A stretch of 33,702 bases of DNA, taken from positions 1-33,702 of the forward strand of contig CAMOUQ010000016.1 of assembly GCA_946626595.1 (NCBI GenBank), read 5' to 3'. A program made the translations under genes and the position numbers. Position 1 is the first letter of the stretch; every line of letters starts with the position of its first letter. Of the stretch, positions 25,860 to 32,966 are shown one piece after another. Origin of the DNA: an uncultured Prevotellaceae bacterium (GTDB taxonomy: Bacteria > Bacteroidota > Bacteroidia > Bacteroidales > Bacteroidaceae). The notes beneath the pieces are model-generated. The model saw only the letters and a list, made by a program, of their open reading frames with translations, did not search any database and was not told the DNA's origin.

Positions 25860-27695
25860 ATGATGTTTGACAAGATAATACGTGCCGTTCGGACAATCTG
25901 CCTCTCGACCCTTGCGTTGGCCTTCACCGCATGTGTCAACGAGATGGACTTCGCTCCCAATGCCGAGGGCGGAAGTCTGCGGTTGTCCCTGGCCAATATC
26001 TCCACGGCCACCACGCGCACTTCGCCCCACGACCTGGGCAAGCCCTCGGCTGAGGACTTCCGCCTGCGCATTCTCAATGCATCGGGGCGTGCCGTTTATG
26101 ACGACCTCTTCACAACTGAGGAAATCACGTTGCCCGTCGGAGACTATACCGTGCTGGCCACCTATGGCAGCAACACCCTCTTGGCACTCGACCAACCCTA
26201 CTATGTCGGTCAGACTACGGCCACGGTGGAGAAAGACAAAACCTCTGATGCCAGCCTCACGGCCAAGGTGGGCAATGCACTTGTGTCCGCCATATTTGGT
26301 CGCGATGCCGAAGAACAGGCCCGTTTCGACCGATACTACAGCGACTATGCCCTGCAGGTTTCTACCGGCACCCACAGTCTGAGGATTACGAAGGACAATC
26401 CTGCCCAGAGCGTCTACGTTCAGGCCGACAACCATGTGACCCTGCAGTTCTGGGGCAAACTGAAGATGGAGAACGACCGCGAGGTGTCGTGCGAACTCAC
26501 CAGCGAGGACTTCCCGGAGACCCTGGCTGCTGCCGACCATGCCATCGTTACCCTCTCGCTGCCCGATCCCGAGAGCGCCTTGGTGGCAGACATCAGCAAG
26601 GTGGAGGTGGAAACCGTCACACTCGACGAAACCATACCCCTTTCCTGGTTGCCAGTGCCCACCGTCACCCCCTCGCTACAGATAGACAGGCAGGGAAATA
26701 TTGTCGGAACCAAGCTTGCCTTCTCCGATGGCTATCCCGGTATGGAATGGAAGGCCGAGGTCACGAAGCGTAACGACACCGAGGTGCTGCGCACCATACA
26801 AGGAACTGGAGAACTGACCTCCAACTATTCTTCGTCCACCGAATGGCCCTACCTGCCACAGGGACAATATACGGCTACCTACTATGTCGTCATCAACGAT
26901 AAGGCTGTCAAGGCCAGCGCCCGCAACTTCTCTGTACCCGCACCCACGGGGCTGGAAGTCACGGTCTCCGGTTACACCTCCTTCGACAAATACCTGGAGG
27001 GAGACATCGAAGCGGCCAATGCCTGCGACCGACTGACCATCTACGAGCCTACGGTTTCTGCGAACGTCAGTCCCGAACTGCTCCGCAACAGTCATGTCAC
27101 CTCGGCTTTCTCCTACACCTACGATGGTGAGACAACGGACATCGCCAGTGGTATTAACAGTTATGTCATTAACGACATTACAGGACAGGAGGTGCGTTCT
27201 ACCTTCCATGTCCTCAAGGGTGACTTCACTTTCGATGGCGTCTCTGTCAGCAGCCAGAAGGATTTCCGCATCACGGGCTTACCCTACACGCTGAGCCTGA
27301 CCAACCACGAAGAGTGGGAAACTTCGGGTGGCGTCGATTGGTTCGAAAATGATGTCCGCTTAGGTCATCTCAGCACCGGAAGCCAGTATATCCAGACGCG
27401 CTCCGCCATCTGCATCCCACCGTCCACCTACTTCTGTGCCGACTACAGTGTCAATGTGCACACGCTGACCGTGGGGACCTATCTGACCATCAGCGTTGGC
27501 GACATTGAAATATACAGAAAAGATGAAGACGGAACACCCTTCCGCGATACCGACCATCTGGATGCAGGCACCACTGCCGTCTTCTGTTCTCCGTCTGACT
27601 ATTCCAACATCATTCGTTTCTACAACGACTACGGAGCTGGTCAGACCTGCAGCCACGTCTATTCGTTTACACTAAAATATGCAGCCAAGCCATGA
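25860..27695 (+). CDS. DUF4493 lipoprotein with a C-terminal module shared with gene 9 (gene 6)
   Basis: A 611-residue lipoprotein with Cys25 (F-T-A-C) then VNEMD, the first strand GSLRLSLA (38-45) and Thr52-Arg53-Thr54. The DUF4493 domain (about 38-250) contains LPVGDYTVLATYG and QPYYVGQ. Residues about 268-611 align in order with residues 288-628 of gene 9: EWPYLPQGQYT, NACDRLTIYEP, RITGLP, VRLGHL, IPPSTYF and GDIEI all have counterparts. The shared module is thus fused to different N-terminal domains in the two proteins. The gap to gene 5 is 3 nt, and the overlap with gene 7 is 4 nt. The function of the module is not recognised. Confidence 0.83.
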   Translation: MMFDKIIRAVRTICLSTLALAFTACVNEMDFAPNAEGGSLRLSLANISTATTRTSPHDLGKPSAEDFRLRILNASGRAVYDDLFTTEEITLPVGDYTVLATYGSNTLLALDQPYYVGQTTATVEKDKTSDASLTAKVGNALVSAIFGRDAEEQARFDRYYSDYALQVSTGTHSLRITKDNPAQSVYVQADNHVTLQFWGKLKMENDREVSCELTSEDFPETLAAADHAIVTLSLPDPESALVADISKVEVETVTLDETIPLSWLPVPTVTPSLQIDRQGNIVGTKLAFSDGYPGMEWKAEVTKRNDTEVLRTIQGTGELTSNYSSSTEWPYLPQGQYTATYYVVINDKAVKASARNFSVPAPTGLEVTVSGYTSFDKYLEGDIEAANACDRLTIYEPTVSANVSPELLRNSHVTSAFSYTYDGETTDIASGINSYVINDITGQEVRSTFHVLKGDFTFDGVSVSSQKDFRITGLPYTLSLTNHEEWETSGGVDWFENDVRLGHLSTGSQYIQTRSAICIPPSTYFCADYSVNVHTLTVGTYLTISVGDIEIYRKDEDGTPFRDTDHLDAGTTAVFCSPSDYSNIIRFYNDYGAGQTCSHVYSFTLKYAAKP

Positions 27696-28420
27696 AACGT
27701 CTACTATATATATTCCTGAGCATCGCCCTGCTGGCTTCTTGTCAGCAGGAGCAGATGACTCCAGCGTCGGGTGAGGCTGTGCTGATGCTCGACCTCCAGC
27801 GCATGGGGCGCCCCACGATGGAGGTAACCCGTGCCGTGGACGAAGACCTGGCCCTTGACATCTTCGACGCTGAAGGCAACCTTTTCCGTCACTATGATGC
27901 CGGTTCTGTTCCTCAGAAGATTGTTCTCGAGCCTGGCACGTTCACCATCCGTGCCTACACCGATAACCAAACCACATGGGCCGAGGCCAATGGGGGCAGG
28001 GGAGAGGCCTGTTACTATGCCGAGGCTACGACGGAACTGGAGTACGACATGGTGAAGCGCCTGCAGATGCACGTGCCCATGACCAACTATGCCGTGGGGC
28101 TTCAGTTGCCCGAATTGTGGGACAATTTGTTCAAGTCATACGTGTTTACACTGAAGAGCGGCAGCCGCACTACCACCATCAAGCAGGGCGAGAAGGCCTA
28201 CTTCAGTGTGGCTGACGGCGGTTTCAGTTATGCCCTCAGTGCCACCAACACCGACAACCGCACCAGTCAGCATTCGGCCATTCCCTATCCCGATGTAGAG
28301 ACCGGAAAGCTCTTTACCATCCGTTACAGCTACGATTCCGATGCCACGCAAGGCGGTGTGGAAATTGTCATCACCGATGACATGGAAACCAATGACAGCG
28401 ATGTGAACTTGAACGGATGA
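27692..28420 (+). CDS. Short DUF4493-like lipoprotein (gene 7)
   Basis: A 242-residue lipoprotein with Cys17 (L-L-A-S-C). Its flank QQEQM is the least acidic of the set. The strand AVLMLDLQ (29-36) precedes Thr46-Arg47-Ala48. LEPGTFTIRAYTDNQTTW and ACYYAEA match the DUF4493 core, but the usual Cys before the ANA-x-V strand is replaced (HVPMTNYAVGL). The C terminus is acidic (DDMETNDSDVN). It overlaps gene 6 by ATGA. An 8-bp repeat tract begins immediately after its stop. It follows a module protein, as gene 10 does after gene 9. Confidence 0.78.
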   Translation: MKRLLYIFLSIALLASCQQEQMTPASGEAVLMLDLQRMGRPTMEVTRAVDEDLALDIFDAEGNLFRHYDAGSVPQKIVLEPGTFTIRAYTDNQTTWAEANGGRGEACYYAEATTELEYDMVKRLQMHVPMTNYAVGLQLPELWDNLFKSYVFTLKSGSRTTTIKQGEKAYFSVADGGFSYALSATNTDNRTSQHSAIPYPDVETGKLFTIRYSYDSDATQGGVEIVITDDMETNDSDVNLNG

Positions 28421-28460
28421 AAGGTTAAATGGTTAAAAGGTTAAAAAGTTAAAATGTTAA
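28421..28460. repeat. 8-bp tandem repeat AAGGTTAA-type, 5 units
   Basis: Units AAGGTTAA, ATGGTTAA, AAGGTTAA, AAAGTTAA and AATGTTAA fill the whole gap from the gene 7 stop to one base before the gene 8 ATG. The reverse complement TTAACCTT is a rotation of the CCTTTTAA unit before mutL, so the two arrays are the same family in opposite orientation. Confidence 0.85.
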
Positions 28461-28461
28461 G

Positions 28462-29367
28462 ATGACTCGATTGCTTTACATATTGACCCTCTTGCTGCTT
28501 CTCTCCTCCTGTGCCATCTCGGAGGTGGACATGCCTCGTCCTTCTGAACCTGAGGCTGTCGAGACCGACTCTTTGGGCTCCTTCGAACTGACGCTCACAG
28601 GCGCCCGTCAGACACGTGCCACCCAGACCAGCATTACGAAGGAACAGGCCGATAATTTCCTTATTACTATATATAAGGGCGACGACCTCTATCGCGAGAC
28701 GGCTCTCCTGAAGGATGTCAACAAGAATCTCTCGGCCGGTTATGGCTACACCATCCAAGCCGAAAACTGTACCGCCGATGATGCCGAATCGCAGCCTACC
28801 ATCTGGGGCCAGCGCCGCTACTCTGGTGTATCAGCCCCCTTTGCCATCAAGGCCGGACAGACAACCGCTGTCGGTGTCTCCTGTTCTGTGGCCAATGCCG
28901 GAGTGGAGGTAGTCTTCGACAAAACGGTCAGCGACTTCTTCTCGCAGGGTTACAGTGTGTCCATAACCGAGGGTTCCCGCACCATCACCTTCGATGCAGA
29001 GACCGGCGGACGTTCCGAGAATGGCACGCTCACCCGGGAGAGCCAGATTGCATACTTCAACGTGGGCACCGATGGCGTCCGCCATATCACCTATCACATA
29101 CATGCCGTCAGTCCGCGCAAGACATTGGACCGCGACATCGAGCTTACCCTTACCAAGGCAAAGGTCGAGCGCGTGAAGGTTTATTATGAGATGTCGACCT
29201 TCTCGTTCGACATCACCATCGATGAGGAAGAAATCTTCCTGAACGAAGAGGTGTTCATTTCCGACGACGACATCAAGATGGACGATGGAGTCACCGACAC
29301 CAACGCCACCCACGACACCTATACAGAGGACAACACAGACGTAGACATTAACAACTATGGAGATTAG
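28462..29367 (+). CDS. DUF4493-like lipoprotein with acidic tail (gene 8)
   Basis: A 301-residue lipoprotein with Cys17 (L-S-S-C) then AISEV, the strand GSFELTLT (39-46) and Thr51-Arg52-Ala53. The middle is a close paralogue of gene 10: AENCTADDAES, WGQRRYSG, VSCSVANAGVEVVFD. The C-terminal 50 residues are highly acidic (DDDIKMDD, DTYTEDNTDVD) and lack a counterpart in gene 10. They may form a flexible, calcium-binding or spacer segment. The end overlaps gene 9 by 11 nt. The two Cys (NCT and VSC) are shared with gene 10 and could pair as a disulfide. Confidence 0.8.
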   Translation: MTRLLYILTLLLLLSSCAISEVDMPRPSEPEAVETDSLGSFELTLTGARQTRATQTSITKEQADNFLITIYKGDDLYRETALLKDVNKNLSAGYGYTIQAENCTADDAESQPTIWGQRRYSGVSAPFAIKAGQTTAVGVSCSVANAGVEVVFDKTVSDFFSQGYSVSITEGSRTITFDAETGGRSENGTLTRESQIAYFNVGTDGVRHITYHIHAVSPRKTLDRDIELTLTKAKVERVKVYYEMSTFSFDITIDEEEIFLNEEVFISDDDIKMDDGVTDTNATHDTYTEDNTDVDINNYGD

Positions 29368-31243
29368 AATAAAGACTTATATATATGCCCTCGTGGCCAG
29401 CCTCTGCGTGGTGGCCTGTTCGGACGATGCCCTCATCGACTCCGACAGCCAGACGCTGGTGCCCATGACCGTCGAGGCCCAGTCCGATGCCACCCGCACG
29501 GCACTGTCCACAGATGACACTACGGTGGTGTGGGAAGATGGCGATGAAATTGCCGTCTACGACTTTCAGACCACGAAGCACCAGTTCCAGTCCACCGAGA
29601 GCGGCGACGGCCGTACGAAGTTCAAAGGTCAGGTGACAGCCAAGACCGAACCCTTCGCAGCCATCTATCCCTATGCTTTGGCAGCCGATGCCGCAGCCTC
29701 CGCTGCAACCCTCTCGGCCACTCTGCCCACCACGCAGCGCGCCGTTGCCGATGGCTTCTCCTATGGCCTTCTGTCCGACACATTCGTTCCCTGCAACATC
29801 TCCGTGGCCAAGGGCGCTCGCAATGTAGACGGCAGTCCCTCCAGCATCACGTTCCACAACGTATGCCAGTTGCTCCGCTTCTCCGTGCCCCAGTATGCTG
29901 CAGGCAAGGTGCGCAGCATCACCTTCACAGCCGCTACGGCCGTGGCCGGTACGCTCACTGTCAACTACGGCAGCGACAATCCTGTCACCACCATAGCCTC
30001 CTCCCAGAGTAAGACTATCACCCTCTTGCCCCCTTCGGGCAGCGAGACCTTCCCCCAGGGCACCTACAACATCCTTTGTGCCCCGGTTCGTCTTTCGGGC
30101 TTCTCCATGTCGTTCGATTGCGGTACGAAGACCTATTCCCTGTCTTCCACCTCTGAGTTCGGTGGTCAGCCGGGCCATGTCTATTCGCTCGGAGCTATAG
30201 ATTTGGTCAACACACCCTCCGTCACCGCCCTCCGTCATGTCTACGATGCCAACAATATGCTCCTTGGCACCACACTCACCGTCTCCGGTGCTCCCATCGA
30301 GGGCCGGCCCTGGACGGTAAACATTAAGAATGCCTCTGGCACGGTGGTGCGTACACTCTCTGTAACGGGCAACAGTCTGACTTCAGACGAGACCGATGCC
30401 ACTTGGCCCTATATTCCTGCGGGAGATTATACGGTGGAGTACGAATTCACATCCACCAACAACCGTACCATAACAAAGAGTATGCCAGAACTGACTGTCC
30501 CCAGTCCGTCGCTCACCCTCACCGTGGATGCCTATACGGCCCACAGCAAGTATGAACAGGGCGATGCCGTGGCAGCCAACGCATGCGACCGCCTGACGGT
30601 TTACAGCCCCTCTGCCAAGTTGTCAGTAGCACCTTCGCTCATGACCATGACAAAATATACGCGCACCTTCCGGCGCACACTGAACGGTCAGACTGTCACC
30701 ACTACGGAGAGCACCAACTCTCCCTCATGGGCCAACTATACGAATGTGCCCGTCAGCGGAAATCTCTATGCCTTCTCCGTCACGGCCAATTTTGCTGGTA
30801 CTTCCGTGTCGGCCAACAAGCAGGTGCGCATCACCGGCCTGCCCGCCAACTTCACTCCGCCCACTCAGGCAACGGGATGGAGCAACGACGATGGTGATGT
30901 TAAATGGGAAGAGGGGTATGTCCGCCTGGGCAACGCCTCTTGGTCACAGCCCCATCGCATCAAGAACTCCACTTGGTTCAATATTCCACAGGGAACCTAC
31001 ATAGCCTTGGATTACGACATCGTGCTCCATCGCGCTGCTGTCAATACTACGGCCAACGTGAAGATGGGCGATCAGGAAATTGTGAAATGTACAGATTCCA
31101 AGTATAACAATGATGTCCACAACACTGGCATCAAGCAAACAACTCTGAAAGCCAATGCCACAAGTGTTACCTGCGAGGGCAGTTACGGTTCGGGTGCCAC
31201 ACATACCAAGGTATATAAACTCTACTTCAAATACGGCGAATAA
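29357..31243 (+). CDS. Fimbrillin-like (Mfa_like) lipoprotein with the gene 6 C-terminal module (gene 9)
   Basis: A 628-residue lipoprotein with Cys21 in V-V-A-C followed by SDDAL. The N-terminal domain (about 33-283) is fimbrillin-like: Ala45-Thr46-Arg47-Thr48, then VVWEDGDEIAVYDF (57-70), FAAIYPYAL (100-108) and SITFHNVCQLLRFSVP (163-178) are the usual Mfa_like/FimA-type landmarks. Residues about 288-628 align with 268-611 of gene 6. Fimbrillin-like proteins in this phylum form type V pili or tip/anchor subunits. This is the member that most directly suggests a fimbrial or adhesin role for the operon. Its ATG lies 11 nt inside gene 8, and the gap to gene 10 is 4 nt. Confidence 0.84.
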   Translation: MEIRIKTYIYALVASLCVVACSDDALIDSDSQTLVPMTVEAQSDATRTALSTDDTTVVWEDGDEIAVYDFQTTKHQFQSTESGDGRTKFKGQVTAKTEPFAAIYPYALAADAAASAATLSATLPTTQRAVADGFSYGLLSDTFVPCNISVAKGARNVDGSPSSITFHNVCQLLRFSVPQYAAGKVRSITFTAATAVAGTLTVNYGSDNPVTTIASSQSKTITLLPPSGSETFPQGTYNILCAPVRLSGFSMSFDCGTKTYSLSSTSEFGGQPGHVYSLGAIDLVNTPSVTALRHVYDANNMLLGTTLTVSGAPIEGRPWTVNIKNASGTVVRTLSVTGNSLTSDETDATWPYIPAGDYTVEYEFTSTNNRTITKSMPELTVPSPSLTLTVDAYTAHSKYEQGDAVAANACDRLTVYSPSAKLSVAPSLMTMTKYTRTFRRTLNGQTVTTTESTNSPSWANYTNVPVSGNLYAFSVTANFAGTSVSANKQVRITGLPANFTPPTQATGWSNDDGDVKWEEGYVRLGNASWSQPHRIKNSTWFNIPQGTYIALDYDIVLHRAAVNTTANVKMGDQEIVKCTDSKYNNDVHNTGIKQTTLKANATSVTCEGSYGSGATHTKVYKLYFKYGE

Positions 31244-31247
31244 ATAG

Positions 31248-32048
31248 ATGAAACACTATATCCAACATATCATCCTCTTGTGCTTCGGCTTGCTCCTTGC
31301 CAGTTGCGTGTCGGAGTTGGACGGCCCGCAGACCAATCAGCAGGGCACCTTCTCCCTGGGTCTCTCGGCCGACAGTCTGAGCACAGAGATTGTGACCCGC
31401 GCTTCGGAGAATATTGATGATTATTCGGTGACGCTGTCCGAAAAGGGCGAAAGCGTCTGGGCAATGCGCTATGCCGACATTGGCGACGACGACCGCATAC
31501 AGCCCGTAGGCGAAGGCTACGTGGTGGAGGCCGAGAATTGCACCTCCGCAGAGGCTGAGAGCCTGAACGAAGGCTGGGGCCGCCGGCGTTTCTATGGCCG
31601 TTCCGAGACCTTTGCCATCACCAAGGGCCAGAACACGCAGGTCTCCGTCCATTGCCAGATGGCCAATGCCGGCCTTTGCGTAGTGTTCGACGAGTCCTTC
31701 TCCTCGTATTTCACCTCCGGCTTTGCCGTCACCACCGACGACCTGCGCGCCCTGCGCTTCGATGCCGACAACCAAGCCCAGTTCGACACCAATGGTAAGA
31801 TGACCGCCGGGCGTGTCGCCTACTATAACGTCAACGACGAAGGCCAGCACACCCTCCAGCTCATCATCTCCGGTTCTGCCGGATGGGACGGTACCCTGCG
31901 CCTCAAGCGCACCCTGGTCCTCCAGCAGGGCAAGACCTATCGACTCATCGTCCGCAAGGGCGAACCTCAGGATGGCACCCTGGGCGTCAGCATCTCCTAC
32001 GACGAGACGTTCGACGACGGCACAACCGAGGAAGTCATATTAAATTGA
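31248..32048 (+). CDS. DUF4493-like lipoprotein (gene 10)
   Basis: A 266-residue lipoprotein with Cys20 (L-L-A-S-C) then VSELD, the strand GTFSLGLS (33-40) and Thr50-Arg51-Ala52. Residues about 90-160 resemble gene 8 (AENCTSAEAES, WGRRRFYGR, VHCQMANAGLCVVFD), and the end is the DUF4493 tail GTLGVSISYDETFDDG. Codons are strongly C-ending, as in genes 4-9. The TGA stop lies inside a 7-bp AAATTGA repeat. Confidence 0.8.
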   Translation: MKHYIQHIILLCFGLLLASCVSELDGPQTNQQGTFSLGLSADSLSTEIVTRASENIDDYSVTLSEKGESVWAMRYADIGDDDRIQPVGEGYVVEAENCTSAEAESLNEGWGRRRFYGRSETFAITKGQNTQVSVHCQMANAGLCVVFDESFSSYFTSGFAVTTDDLRALRFDADNQAQFDTNGKMTAGRVAYYNVNDEGQHTLQLIISGSAGWDGTLRLKRTLVLQQGKTYRLIVRKGEPQDGTLGVSISYDETFDDGTTEEVILN

Positions 32049-32070
32049 AAATTGAATAATTGTGAATTGA
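32042..32070. repeat. AAATTGA repeat at the gene 10 stop
   Basis: AAATTGA (32042-32048, includes the TGA stop), AAATTGA (32049-32055), then ATAATTG (32056-32062) and TGAATTGA (32063-32070). The rest of the gap to 32106 is AT-rich with no recognisable promoter. Confidence 0.65.
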
Positions 32071-32106
32071 AGATAATAATTATTAACCTATTAAAGTAAA
32101 AAGATT

Positions 32107-32949
32107 ATGAAAAAGTTTTTCATGTGTGTAGTGGCCGTAGCCGCCACAATGTCCCTCACCTCTTGCCTGAGCGAGGACGAAGTGAATTTGGAAAAGGGTA
32201 ACATGGGTCGAATAGCCTTGACTATCTCAGCAGAGAATGAGTTGACAACTCGTGCTGTTCAAACTGTAAGTAGCCCTGATGGATGGTACGCTTTTGTTAA
32301 TGGTCCTACGACTTATGGAACCGCTGCGAGTCATCGTGCGATTGGATCGGATTTGGCTGATTTTGATTTCGCTTATGGTTCTTACACGGTGACAGTATCT
32401 AGTCATGCTAAACTGGATGACGCACTTACGGGAAAGGGCGAAGCTTATTATGAAGGTTGGGGTAAGCAGTTGAGTAATGATACAAGTGGCGACTCTATAG
32501 CAGTCACAGTCGTAGCAGGTTCTACGTCTCATGTATATGCAACCTGTGGTAAGGCCAAGAATGCCCGTTTGGCTATTGTTAACGCAGGTTTTTCTGGAAC
32601 GATTAATTCTGTAACTGCTGCAGCCAAATTGTCTGATAATACTACGGCTCGTCAAGTGTCATTTACTGCCGAGGATGTCAAATCTACAGAAGAAGCTAGT
32701 ACAAAGGCTTTCTTTCGCGCAGGTGAGAGTGTAACCTTCACTTTCAACTATAACATTGGTACATATTCGAATAAGACTGCTCCCATTACGATGGCTATGG
32801 GCGGTGCTGGTACAAGAAACGTCCTGAGCATCAAGTCCGATGCTAATGGTAACATACAGATAATGAATATTAGCTACGATGATGCGTTTGATGAGGGTAA
32901 TGTGACCGAGTCCATTACTATTAGTGCTGAAACTGGTGAGAAACTATAA
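32107..32949 (+). CDS. DUF4493-like lipoprotein of unusual composition (gene 11)
   Basis: A 280-residue lipoprotein with Cys20 (L-T-S-C) then LSEDE, the strand GRIALTIS (34-41) and Thr48-Arg49-Ala50. FAYGSYTVTVSSHAKL, EAYYEGWG and ATCGKAKNARLAIVNAG match the DUF4493 core, and SYDDAFDEGNVTES is the tail. It is closest to genes 2 and 12. From about codon 30 onward the codons are mostly T- or A-ending (gct, ttt, gtt, ggt, cct), unlike genes 10 and 12 on either side. The first codons look like the neighbours. This suggests a replaced or more recently acquired ectodomain. Confidence 0.8.
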   Translation: MKKFFMCVVAVAATMSLTSCLSEDEVNLEKGNMGRIALTISAENELTTRAVQTVSSPDGWYAFVNGPTTYGTAASHRAIGSDLADFDFAYGSYTVTVSSHAKLDDALTGKGEAYYEGWGKQLSNDTSGDSIAVTVVAGSTSHVYATCGKAKNARLAIVNAGFSGTINSVTAAAKLSDNTTARQVSFTAEDVKSTEEASTKAFFRAGESVTFTFNYNIGTYSNKTAPITMAMGGAGTRNVLSIKSDANGNIQIMNISYDDAFDEGNVTESITISAETGEKL

Positions 32950-32966
32950 TTGCTGAAAACGAAACT

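Noticed and set aside
25428..26540. Minus-strand open frame of 370 codons, and similar ones at 6821-7906, 15575-16474 and 29348-30238
   Set aside because: All lie fully opposite recognisable + strand genes. Such shadows are expected from the codon bias of the genes.
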